DNA from: JBBCJM01 sp037190175
GTDB taxonomy: Bacteria > Pseudomonadota > Alphaproteobacteria > Rhodobacterales > Rhodobacteraceae
Reading direction: 5' to 3'
Length of the DNA: 24,335 nt
Assembly: GCA_037190175.1 (NCBI GenBank)
Contig: JBBCJM010000010.1
Location: forward strand, 1-24,335
This document shows, one piece after another, positions 1 to 6,705 of the stretch. A program made the translations under genes and the position numbers. The stretch's first letter is position 1. Each line of letters begins with the position of its first letter. The notes beneath the pieces were generated by a model, which saw only the letters and a list, made by a program, of their open reading frames with translations, did no database searches and had not been told where the DNA came from.

Positions 1-101
1 ACCCGACCGACATCTACGGCGCCTCGACCGCGCTGGAGGGGTGGGAGCCCGCGCCGACCGGGCTTTACCACCTGACCGGCGCCCGGCTGGCCGGCCAGTG
101 A
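1..101 (+). CDS. ABC transporter substrate-binding protein, family 5 (C-terminal fragment)
   Basis: The frame starting at base 3 is open from the window edge to a TGA at 99-101 and encodes about 32 residues containing GWEPAPTGLYHLTGARL. A tryptophan-proline-glycine ending of this kind is typical of the C-terminus of periplasmic dipeptide/oligopeptide-binding proteins (SBP_bac_5). Position agrees: a DppB-like and a DppC-like permease follow directly, which is the usual order. The rest of the gene lies outside the window, so the substrate cannot be judged. Identification rests on a short tail plus context. Confidence 0.7.
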   Translation, partial: PTDIYGASTALEGWEPAPTGLYHLTGARLAGQ

Positions 102-112
102 CGGCCCGAGGC

Positions 113-139
113 CTGCGCCGGCGGCCTCCGCCGGCGCAG
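113..139 (+). other. Stem-loop between binding-protein and permease genes
   Basis: CTGCGCCGGCGG (113-124) and CCGCCGGCGCAG (128-139) form a perfect 12-bp stem with a 3-base loop. It sits 11 bases after the stop of the binding-protein gene and 26 bases before the permease start, with no T-run after it. Such hairpins in ABC operons commonly protect the binding-protein mRNA or partly terminate, giving more binding protein than permease. That role is inferred. Confidence 0.7.
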
Positions 140-165
140 CCGCATCTTCCGCAGACCGAGAGCCC

Positions 166-1179
166 ATGTCACGCATCATCGCCACCCGGATAGCCGAGGC
201 CGCCGTCGTCCTCTTCGTCGTCTCGATCATGGTGTTCCTGCTGGTGCGCATGGCGCCGGGCGATCCGATCAACATCTTTCTGGGCGAGCAGGAGATCAGC
301 GACGAACAGCGCCAGGCCCTGATCGCCCGGCACGGGCTGGACCAGTCGCTGGCCGTGCAGTACCTGCGCTTCGCGGGCCATGCGCTGGCCGGCGACCTGG
401 GCAATTCCATCGTGCAGCGCCGGCCGGTGGCCGACCTGCTGGCCCCCGCTTTCATGGCCACGCTGGAGCTGACCACCTTCGGTCTCCTGATCTCCATCGT
501 CGTGGGGGTGCCGGCGGCGCTGATGGCGGCGATGATGCGCGGGCGCTGGGCCGACCAGCTCAGCAGCGGCTTCGCGCTCTTCGCCTTTTCCATGCCCAGC
601 TTCTGGCTGGGGGTCATGCTGATCCTGCTGTTCTCGGTCACCCTGGGCTGGCTGCCCACCGGCGGGCGGATCGAGCGCAGCGCGGGGCTGGAGCAGATCA
701 CCGGCATCTTCACGCTGGACGCGGTGCTGACCGGCAACCTGGTCGCGCTGCAAAGCGCGCTGCGGCATCTGATCCTGCCCTCGCTCGCCATCGCCGCCGC
801 CCTGACCGCGGCGCTGATGCAGGTGCTGCGCGGCAGCCTGATCTCGATCAGCCAGGAGGATTTCATCGACGCGCTGCGCGCCCGGGGGCTCGGCCGGCCC
901 GACATCTGGCGCCACATGCTGCGCAACGCCGCGCCGCCCACGGTGATCATCATGGGGGTGAAGTTCGGCGGGCTGCTGGGCGGGGCCATCGTGACCGAAT
1001 CCGTCTTCTCCTGGCCCGGGCTGGGGCTCCTGATCGTCGAGGCGATCCGGGCGCGCGACTATCCGCTGGTGCAGGGGGGCGTGCTGGTGATGGCGGCGGC
1101 CTTCGTGCTGGTCAGCCTGGTCGTGGACATCGTGCACCTGATCCTCGACCCGCGGATCCGCAGCGGCGGGGGGCACTGA
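166..1179 (+). CDS. ABC transporter permease, DppB-like (transporter 1)
   Basis: Inner-membrane permease of a dipeptide/oligopeptide/nickel-type importer (BPD_transp_1 family), 337 residues, normal for DppB-like proteins. The N-terminal membrane helix (about 10-29) is followed by the family hallmark RMAPGDP (28-34). A long extracytoplasmic loop precedes further helices, and the cytoplasmic EAA-type loop that docks on the ATPase is visible around 232-256 (DALRARGLG, then HMLRNA). The C-terminus has the usual last helix followed by LDPRIR. The ATG at 166 fits the family start. Its stop shares one base with the start of the next permease (TGATG), so the two are translationally coupled. Substrate is not predictable; peptide-like by family and context. 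Confidence 0.93.
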   Translation: MSRIIATRIAEAAVVLFVVSIMVFLLVRMAPGDPINIFLGEQEISDEQRQALIARHGLDQSLAVQYLRFAGHALAGDLGNSIVQRRPVADLLAPAFMATLELTTFGLLISIVVGVPAALMAAMMRGRWADQLSSGFALFAFSMPSFWLGVMLILLFSVTLGWLPTGGRIERSAGLEQITGIFTLDAVLTGNLVALQSALRHLILPSLAIAAALTAALMQVLRGSLISISQEDFIDALRARGLGRPDIWRHMLRNAAPPTVIIMGVKFGGLLGGAIVTESVFSWPGLGLLIVEAIRARDYPLVQGGVLVMAAAFVLVSLVVDIVHLILDPRIRSGGGH

Positions 1180-2024
1180 TGCGCTTCACCGGCTCCGTGC
1201 GGCTGACGCCGCTGCTGGTCATCGCGCTGGCGGTCAGCGCCGCCTTCGTGCTGATCGGGATCTTCGCGCCCCTGCTGACGCCGATGGACCCCAATGCGCA
1301 AAGCCTGATGCGCCGGCTGCAGCCGCCGCTGACCCCGGGCCATCCGCTGGGCACCGACGTGCTGGGCCGCGATACCCTGTCGCGGATGATCGCGGGCACC
1401 CGGGTACCGCTGATCGTGGCCTCGGCCGCGGTGTCGCTGTCGGTGCTGATCGGGGTCGCGGTGGGGCTGTTCAGCGGCTATGTCGGCGGGCTGGTCGACA
1501 CGATCCTGATGCGGATCACCGACGCCTGGCTGGCCTTTCCCTTCATCCTGCTGGCCATCGCCTTCGTCGGCATCCTGGGGCCGGGGCTGGAGAACGTGAT
1601 CCTCGCGCTGGTGGCCAGCCACTGGGCGATCTACGTGCGGCTGGTGCGCGGGCAGGTGCTGTCGCTGAAGGAGCGCGAGTTCGTGCTGTCGGCGCGGATG
1701 CTGGGGGTCAGCCACCCGCGCATCGCGATCCAGCACATCCTGCCGGCGGTCGCGCCCTCGATCACCATCGTGGCGACGCTGGAGATCGGGGTGGTGATCG
1801 CCACCGAGGCCTCGCTGTCGTTCCTGGGGCTGGGGGTCTCGGCCTCGCAGCCGACCTGGGGCGGGATGCTGGCCGAGGGGCGGGCCTATCTGGGCACGGC
1901 CTGGTGGCTGTCGACCTTTCCGGGGGTGGCGATCTTCGTGGTGGTGCTGGCGATCAACTTCATCGGCAACGTGATCCGCGACATCGCCGACCCGCGCAGC
2001 GCGGCGGCCGGCAGCAGGGCATGA
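1179..2024 (+). CDS. ABC transporter permease, DppC-like (transporter 1)
   Basis: Second permease of transporter 1, 281 residues. It has the DppC signature GTDVLGRDTLSRM (58-70) after the first membrane helix and long periplasmic loop, and an EAA-type ATPase-docking loop (VLSARMLGVSHPRI, about 168-181). SFLGLGV and the TWGGML stretch near the C-terminus are also typical of DppC/OppC. It overlaps the DppB-like gene by one base. No ATP-binding subunit follows: the next gene is a convergent regulator only 8 bases away. The ATPases must therefore lie upstream of the window or be borrowed from transporter 2 (13539-15486). Confidence 0.93.
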   Translation: MRFTGSVRLTPLLVIALAVSAAFVLIGIFAPLLTPMDPNAQSLMRRLQPPLTPGHPLGTDVLGRDTLSRMIAGTRVPLIVASAAVSLSVLIGVAVGLFSGYVGGLVDTILMRITDAWLAFPFILLAIAFVGILGPGLENVILALVASHWAIYVRLVRGQVLSLKEREFVLSARMLGVSHPRIAIQHILPAVAPSITIVATLEIGVVIATEASLSFLGLGVSASQPTWGGMLAEGRAYLGTAWWLSTFPGVAIFVVVLAINFIGNVIRDIADPRSAAAGSRA

Positions 2025-2032
2025 CCTCCCGC

Positions 2033-2761
2033 CTAGATCTGGATCGTCCGCGTCAGGTTGAAGCGGTAGCGCGCGCCCGGATACCAGGTGGTGCGCAGCT
2101 CCACCCGCCGGCCGGCGGGGGTGGAAAAGACGCTCTGGGCGAAAAACCCCGGCGCGCCCACGCGCACCTTCAGCGCAAGCGCCTGTTCGCGGGGCAGGGT
2201 GATCGCCTCCAGCTCCTGCTCGACCGTCAGGCTGGGGGCGCCCAGCGCCAGCGCGGCGAATTCGTAGCTGGCCTTCTCGCCCCAGGCGTGATCCTCGCCG
2301 ATCTCGGCGATCAGCGCCTCGGGCAGGTACGAACGGTAAAGCGCCAGCGGCAGCCCGTTGGCCAGCCCGGTGACCTCGACCATCAGCGCGCGGGACCCGG
2401 CCGCGACCTCCAGCCTGGCCGCGGCCTTGTCGTCAAGCGCGACCCAGTTCGCCCCGTGCAGCAGATAGGCCGGGTTCATCGACAGGTCGCGCACCGTGCG
2501 GTTGAAGGTGACCATCTTGCCCAGATCCTGCCGGACCTTGGGGTTGGCCACGAAGGTGCCCCGCTGGGGGATGCGCACGATCAGGCCGGATTCCTCGGCC
2601 ATGTTCAGCCCGATCCGCACCGTCTCGCGGCTGAGGCCCAGCTGTTCGGCCAGCTTGCGCTCGCCCACCAGCCGCTCGCCCGGGGTCAGGGCGCCGTCCC
2701 TGATACCGGCCTGAATATACGCGAAAACGTCCTCGTATCGGGTGGTCATCCAGTTCGACAT
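2033..2761 (-). CDS. GntR family (HutC/UTRA type) transcriptional regulator
   Basis: DNA-binding regulator of 242 residues from the ATG at 2761. The N-terminal winged helix-turn-helix (about 8-72) shows the GntR pattern: ALTPGERLVGERKLAEQLG, then SRETVR in the recognition helix and a wing ending in PQRGTFVA. The C-terminal part (about 95-235) has the spacing of a UTRA effector-binding domain, which in HutC-type regulators binds small acids, sugars or amino-acid-like ligands. A GTG three codons upstream (2770) is an alternative start. It is divergent from the hydrolase operon, and a probable operator lies between them (2793-2809). A near-identical motif precedes the glutamate-cyclase gene, so it probably represses both units. 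The ligand is unknown. Confidence 0.9.
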   Translation of the reverse strand: MSNWMTTRYEDVFAYIQAGIRDGALTPGERLVGERKLAEQLGLSRETVRIGLNMAEESGLIVRIPQRGTFVANPKVRQDLGKMVTFNRTVRDLSMNPAYLLHGANWVALDDKAAARLEVAAGSRALMVEVTGLANGLPLALYRSYLPEALIAEIGEDHAWGEKASYEFAALALGAPSLTVEQELEAITLPREQALALKVRVGAPGFFAQSVFSTPAGRRVELRTTWYPGARYRFNLTRTIQI

Positions 2762-2764
2762 GGG

Positions 2765-2792
2765 TTGCACATCCGTTGGTTTCGTGTATCAT
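2765..2792 (+). promoter_or_regulatory. Predicted promoter of the CocE-like hydrolase operon
   Basis: TTGCAC (2765-2770) and TATCAT (2787-2792) are separated by 16 bases. The -10 box matches the sigma-70 consensus at 5 of 6 positions; the -35 is weak. It points toward the gene at 2863 and runs directly into the operator-like motif at 2793-2809. Predicted by eye only. Confidence 0.45.
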
Positions 2793-2809
2793 CCATACCA
2801 GTCCAGTCC
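2793..2809 (+). promoter_or_regulatory. Probable GntR operator, copy 1
   Basis: CCATACCAGTCCAGTCC immediately follows the predicted -10 box of the hydrolase promoter. It matches CCAGACCAGTCCATACC on the minus strand at 8926-8910 at 14 of 17 positions, in the same orientation and at the same distance from a -10 box. Operators of HutC-type GntR proteins often contain TGGTCT/AGACCA-like half-sites, which this resembles. Binding at the transcription start would block initiation. Assignment to the neighbouring GntR gene is inference. Confidence 0.6.
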
Positions 2810-2862
2810 AGACGGCACACCACTGAAATTCACTTTGTGAGCCTTCTGCCCGTCCTGCAAGC

Positions 2863-4683
2863 ATGTTGCGATCCGATATGACCGACACCCCCAACTGGCT
2901 TCTTCGCGGGCATGTCCGCCGACTGACCGCGATGGTGGAGGCCCCGGACGGCGTCCGGCTGGCCACCGATTGCTATGTCCCCGCCGACCGGCCCGGCCCC
3001 GGCCCGACCATCGTCGAGCGCACCCCCTATGACCGGCGCGACGTCGAGCTGATGAAGACCGCCAGCCATCTGGCGGGCCATGGCTACAACGTCGTGCTGC
3101 AGGACACCCGCGGGCGGGGGGATTCGGAGGGGATGTTCCAGCACTACCTCGCCATCCCGCACGAGGGCGAGGACGGCCATGCGCTGCTGGACTGGATCGA
3201 CCGGCAGGAGTGGTCGGACGGGCAGGTCGGCACCATCGGCTTTTCCTACACCGGCTCGAACCAGCAGTCGCTGGCGATCACCAACCACCCGACGCTGAAG
3301 TCGCAGGTGATCCAGGACGCCGGGATCAACTATTTCAGCCGCTGCGTGCGCGAGGACGGGGCCTTCGTCATCGGCCAGCTGGGCACCTATGCGCTGCGCA
3401 TGGCGATCACCTCGCCGCAGGCCCGGCGCGACCCGGTGCTGCGGGCGCATCTGGAACACGTGCTGAAGAACCCGGCCGAATGGTACACCCGCGCGCCCTG
3501 GCGCAGGGGGGATTCGCCGGTCTCCTGCCTGCCGGAGTACGAGGACTGGCTGCTGCACGCGCAGGACAACCCGCGCGAGAACGCCCGCTGGCGCAACCCG
3601 CAGATGATGATCGAGCCCTGGCTGGACCAGTACCCCGACATCCCGAAGCTCCTGGTGACCAGCTGGTACGGGCATCACGCCTGGTCGAACTTCCGCAAGC
3701 TCGAGGCCTTCGCGCACCACGCCTCGCCGAACCGGATGATCGTCGGCACCTGGATCCATTCCTCGCCCTATGGCGAGGCCACGGTCTCGGGCGACGTGGA
3801 GTTCGGGGATGCGGCCAGCCTGAACATGGACGAGATCCGCCGCCGCTGGTTCGACGCCACCCTGCGCGGGATCGAGCCCGGGGCGCCGGCGGCGGCGCCC
3901 AGGATCACCTATTTCGTGATGGGCGGCGGCACCGGCGGGCGCGATGCGGAACGCCGGCGGCTGCATGGCGGGCACTGGGCCCAGGCGCAGGCATGGCCGC
4001 CCGCGGGCGGCGGCGATCTGCTCCTGCATCTGGAGGCGGGCGGCGGGCTGGGGACAACGCCGCCCGCCGAAGCAGGGCGGATGCGGATCGCCGCCAACCT
4101 GGAACGGCCGATCCCCACCATCGGCAGTTCGATCCGCAATCCCGCGCCGATGCCGGGCTTCATCTCCTCCGGCGGCTGCGACCAGGTGGAACGCCGGGAC
4201 GTGAACCTCTCGCCCGGCACCGGCCTGCCGCTGACCAGCCGCCATGACGTGGCCGCCTTCCGCAGCGCGCCGCTGGAGGAGGCGGTGGAGATCACCGGGC
4301 CGCTGCACCTGCGGCTGTGGCTCTCGTCCACCTCGCCGGCCTGCGACCTGTCGGTCAAGATCGTGGACGAATATCCCCCCGGCGGCGACTGGCCCGCGGG
4401 CTTCGCGCTGAACATCGCCGACCACTACCAGCGGTTCGCCAGCTGGACCACGCTGCTGGACCAGGACGAGGGCCGGCCGCGGCTGGTCGAGATCGGGCCG
4501 ATCCACCTGTCGAACGTCTTCGCCAGGGGCCACCGGATCCGGCTGCAGATCGGCAATTCCAGCTGGCCCCGCTATGACCGCAACCCCGAGGCCGCGCTTC
4601 GCTTCACCTTCTCGATCTGGGCCGGGGGCGAGGCCGACAGCGCCCTCCGCGGCCCGGGCTGCCTGCGCAAGCCGCCCGCCTGA
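2863..4683 (+). CDS. CocE/NonD family alpha/beta hydrolase (peptidase S15-like)
   Basis: Serine hydrolase of the cocaine-esterase / X-Pro dipeptidyl-peptidase / glutaryl-acylase group, 606 residues, full length; members hydrolyse esters, amides or N-acyl groups. Visible features: ERTPYDRRD with the oxyanion-hole tyrosine (Y56), the DTRGRGDSEG turn (81-90) and the nucleophile elbow GFSYTG with S128. A histidine in GTWIHSS (H299) sits at the catalytic position. The C-terminal half (about 390-600) has the jelly-roll pattern of these enzymes, ending in RLQIGNSSWPRYDRNP. Oddity: the usual GWYD motif carrying the catalytic aspartate reads SWYGHH (267-272), so that Asp is absent. No signal peptide is seen, so it is probably cytoplasmic. 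A second possible start is the ATG at 2878; neither has a strong ribosome site. It heads an operon with AtuA-like and DUF4387 genes. Confidence 0.88.
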   Translation: MLRSDMTDTPNWLLRGHVRRLTAMVEAPDGVRLATDCYVPADRPGPGPTIVERTPYDRRDVELMKTASHLAGHGYNVVLQDTRGRGDSEGMFQHYLAIPHEGEDGHALLDWIDRQEWSDGQVGTIGFSYTGSNQQSLAITNHPTLKSQVIQDAGINYFSRCVREDGAFVIGQLGTYALRMAITSPQARRDPVLRAHLEHVLKNPAEWYTRAPWRRGDSPVSCLPEYEDWLLHAQDNPRENARWRNPQMMIEPWLDQYPDIPKLLVTSWYGHHAWSNFRKLEAFAHHASPNRMIVGTWIHSSPYGEATVSGDVEFGDAASLNMDEIRRRWFDATLRGIEPGAPAAAPRITYFVMGGGTGGRDAERRRLHGGHWAQAQAWPPAGGGDLLLHLEAGGGLGTTPPAEAGRMRIAANLERPIPTIGSSIRNPAPMPGFISSGGCDQVERRDVNLSPGTGLPLTSRHDVAAFRSAPLEEAVEITGPLHLRLWLSSTSPACDLSVKIVDEYPPGGDWPAGFALNIADHYQRFASWTTLLDQDEGRPRLVEIGPIHLSNVFARGHRIRLQIGNSSWPRYDRNPEAALRFTFSIWAGGEADSALRGPGCLRKPPA

Positions 4684-4695
4684 ACATCGCCTGCC

Positions 4696-4719
4696 GGCGT
4701 CCCCGAACGGGGCGACGCC
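4696..4719 (+). other. Intergenic hairpin between hydrolase and AtuA-like genes
   Basis: GGCGTCCCC (4696-4704) can pair with GGGG (4709-4712) and ACGCC (4715-4719), with a GAAC loop and a 2-base bulge. It lies in the 87-base gap between two co-directional genes and has no T-run, so an RNA-stability or processing element is more likely than a terminator. No independent promoter was recognised in this gap. Confidence 0.45.
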
Positions 4720-4770
4720 TTCCAATCCGGCCCGCCCCCGGACCGGAGCCACCGGAGTACTGGGAACACC

Positions 4771-6129
4771 ATGCAGTCCATGAAGATCATCTGTCCGAAC
4801 GGGCATCTCGGCTTCGCCCCGATCAAGACCGCCAGCTTCGAGATCGGCGTCGCGGCCGGGCCCGACTTCATCGCCGCGGATTCGGGCAGCGACGACATCG
4901 GGCCGACGCCGCTGGGCAGCGACACCTGCACCAGCCCCGAGGCCTGGCAGGAGCACGACCTGGAGGTGATGCTGCTGGCCGCGCGCCGGCTGGGGGTGCC
5001 GATGCTGATCGGCTCGGCCGGCGACACCGGGACCAACAGCCGGGTCGACCTCTACCGCGCGATCATCGCCCGCATCGCCGCCCGCCACGGGCTGGCGCCG
5101 TTCCGGCTGGGCTGGTTCTATTCCGAGGTCGGCAAGGAGACGGTGCGCGCCAGGATCCGGGCGGGCTCGGCGATCCGCGGGCTGGACGACCGCGAAGACC
5201 TGACCGAGGCGGAACTGGACGCCACCGACCGCATCGTCGCCATGGCCGGGGTGCATCCCTTCATCCGGCTGCTGGAGGAGGGCTGCGACGTGATCATCGG
5301 CGGGCGCTCCTCGGACAGCGCGATCTTCGCCGCCGCCGCGCTGCACCGCGGCTTTCCCGAGGCGCAGTCCTACTACCTCGGCAAGGTGCTGGAATGCGCC
5401 AGCTTCTGCGCCGAACCCTATGGCGGCAAGGAGACGGTGATGGGCGAGATCACCGCCCGCCACGTCGACGTGACCGCGATGAACCCCGGGCAAAGGTGCA
5501 CCGTGGCCTCGGTCGCCGGCCATGCGATGTACGAACGCTCGAACCCGTTCTTCGAATATGTCGCGGGCGGGCAGCTCGACATGACCAACTGCCATTACGA
5601 CCAGATCGCCGAGAAGACCACGCGGGTGACCGGCATGGCCTTCCACCCCGCGCCCGAGTTCCGGGTGAAGCTGGAAGGGGCGGGACGGATCGGCGAGCGT
5701 TTCGTCGGCATGGCCGGGGTGCGCGATCCCTATACCATCGCCAATATCGACAAGGTGATCGACTGGGCCCGCGAACAGGCCCGCGAACGCTTCGGCCCCG
5801 AGGGGTGGGAGCTGCACTACAACGTCTATGGCCGCAACGGGGTGATGGGCGATCTGGAGCCGCTTAAGGACAGGCCCGGGCACGAGCTCTGCGTGGTGGT
5901 GCAGGGCGTGGCCCCCACCCGCGAGATGGCCGAGGAAGTGGCGATGACCGGCACCCGGCAACTGTTCTACGCCCGGCTGCCCGAGGTGAAGGGCACCGCC
6001 GGCGGCGTCTCCTTCCCCTTCGACGAGGTGATGCAGGCCAGCCCCGCCTACCGCTGGTCGCTGAACCACACCATGGCGGTGGACGACCCGCTGGAGCTTT
6101 TCCCCACCCAGAGCGAGATGATCGGATGA
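4771..6129 (+). CDS. Acyclic terpene utilisation AtuA-like protein (DUF1446)
   Basis: A 452-residue protein of the AtuA N-domain family (PF07287). Motifs seen: the N-terminal ICPNGHLGFAP, GSAGDTGTN (81-89), GGRSSDSAIF (177-186), and a C-terminal half with GVRDPYTIANID and VYGRNGVMGD. AtuA is named for acyclic terpene (citronellol) degradation in Pseudomonas, but its biochemical activity is not established and most family members sit in unrelated catabolic operons. Nothing else here looks like a terpene pathway, so I would not transfer that role. It overlaps the DUF4387 gene by 4 bases (ATGA), and that pair is a recurrent association, probably two subunits of one enzyme. No signal peptide or membrane helix is visible. 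Confidence 0.9.
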   Translation: MQSMKIICPNGHLGFAPIKTASFEIGVAAGPDFIAADSGSDDIGPTPLGSDTCTSPEAWQEHDLEVMLLAARRLGVPMLIGSAGDTGTNSRVDLYRAIIARIAARHGLAPFRLGWFYSEVGKETVRARIRAGSAIRGLDDREDLTEAELDATDRIVAMAGVHPFIRLLEEGCDVIIGGRSSDSAIFAAAALHRGFPEAQSYYLGKVLECASFCAEPYGGKETVMGEITARHVDVTAMNPGQRCTVASVAGHAMYERSNPFFEYVAGGQLDMTNCHYDQIAEKTTRVTGMAFHPAPEFRVKLEGAGRIGERFVGMAGVRDPYTIANIDKVIDWAREQARERFGPEGWELHYNVYGRNGVMGDLEPLKDRPGHELCVVVQGVAPTREMAEEVAMTGTRQLFYARLPEVKGTAGGVSFPFDEVMQASPAYRWSLNHTMAVDDPLELFPTQSEMIG

Positions 6130-6476
6130 CCGCGACGAACAGCCGGGTGAAGCTCGGCGACCTGGCCAAGACTTTGCGCAGCAAGAACGCCGGGACCGAC
6201 CGGATCACCTTCGACGTGATCTTCCGCGAGCCCGAGACCTACGAGCAGGTGAAACGCTCGGGCGCGCTGTCGCGCGCCTCGGTCTGCGCCACCTTCGGGA
6301 TCCCGGCGGACCGGATCACCGACTTCGTGGAATACGACCCGGGGCTGGCGATCAAGTTCACCATCCGCCGCCTGCGCCCCAGCGGCTCGCCCGGCGACGG
6401 CGACATCTTCGGCGCCCAGCAATATGCGCCGCTGCTGGACCTGGAGGTGGATCTGGCCGCCGCCGGGAGGGGGTGA
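6126..6476 (+). CDS. DUF4387 domain protein (AtuA partner)
   Basis: A small soluble protein of 116 residues matching DUF4387: KLGDLAKTLRSKNAG at the N-terminus, TFDVIF, then YEQVKRSG, an acidic FVEYDPGLAIKF stretch and FGAQQYAPLLDLEV near the end. The family is known mainly from its co-occurrence with the AtuA/DUF1446 domain. The ATGA overlap with that gene here implies coupled translation and probably a stoichiometric complex. The reaction is unknown. It ends the hydrolase operon; hairpins follow within a few bases of the stop. Confidence 0.88.
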   Translation: MTATNSRVKLGDLAKTLRSKNAGTDRITFDVIFREPETYEQVKRSGALSRASVCATFGIPADRITDFVEYDPGLAIKFTIRRLRPSGSPGDGDIFGAQQYAPLLDLEVDLAAAGRG

Positions 6477-6478
6477 GC

Positions 6479-6525
6479 GGCGGTCTCCGGGGAGGCCGCC
6501 CAAGCCGGGGGGTTTCACACCCCCC
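6479..6525 (+). terminator. Tandem GC-rich hairpins after the DUF4387 gene
   Basis: GGCGGTCTCC (6479-6488) pairs with GGAGGCCGCC (6491-6500), and GGGGGGT (6507-6513) pairs with ACCCCCC (6519-6525) across a 5-base loop. The first hairpin starts 3 bases after the stop codon. There is no clear U-tract, so classical rho-independent termination is uncertain, but the position fits a transcript 3' end. Confidence 0.5.
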
Positions 6526-6527
6526 CA

Positions 6528-6566
6528 AGCCAGCGGTTCCTCGAACCGATGGCGAAACCGCTGGCT
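6528..6566. repeat. 11-bp perfect inverted repeat in convergent intergenic region
   Basis: AGCCAGCGGTT (6528-6538) and AACCGCTGGCT (6556-6566) are perfect inverted copies around a 17-base loop. It lies between convergent operons and could act as a bidirectional 3'-end structure. No protein is assigned to it. Confidence 0.6.
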
Positions 6567-6568
6567 AA

Positions 6569-6656
6569 CCCCGTGGAGTATTTGAGCCAAGGCGAAGACA
6601 CATTGATTCAAATTGTTTCCCCCTGCTTTCTTTGGTGTCCTAAATATCCTCGGGGG
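6569..6656. repeat. Rhodobacterial-type intergenic inverted repeat (CCCCGnGGAGTATTT / AAATATCCTCGGGG)
   Basis: The left arm begins CCCCGTGGAGTATTTG (6569-6584) and continues through a GCCAAGGCGAAGA-like tract. The right arm, TTCTTTGG through AAATATCCTCGGGG (6628-6655), is its imperfect reverse complement. From memory, closely similar arms occur many times between genes in Rhodobacteraceae, often near 3' ends, so I read this as a dispersed repeat. The AT-rich centre, locally unlike the rest of the window, holds no recognisable gene. Confidence 0.55.
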
Positions 6657-6658
6657 GT

Positions 6659-6681
6659 CCGGGGGGCAGACCGCCCCCCGG
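6659..6681 (-). terminator. Hairpin downstream of the glutamate-cyclase-like gene
   Basis: CCGGGGGG (6659-6666) pairs with CCCCCCGG (6674-6681) over a 7-base loop, 25 bases beyond the minus-strand stop at 6706. This fits a 3' end for the minus-strand transcript. Reading in that direction, the following sequence is not a clear U-run. Confidence 0.45.
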
Positions 6682-6705
6682 CGCTCTCCGCAGGCCCCCC
6701 GTTTC

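Noticed and set aside
2830..6069. A 1079-residue open frame on the minus strand opposite the hydrolase and AtuA-like genes
   Set aside because: The translation is rich in H, R, G, P and Q with no domain pattern, and the opposite strand has well-supported genes. It is a GC-rich antisense shadow.
4771..6476. Terpene (citronellol) degradation operon
   Set aside because: Only the AtuA-like name suggests it; no geranyl-CoA carboxylase, dehydrogenase or hydratase genes are present, and the family occurs widely in other contexts.
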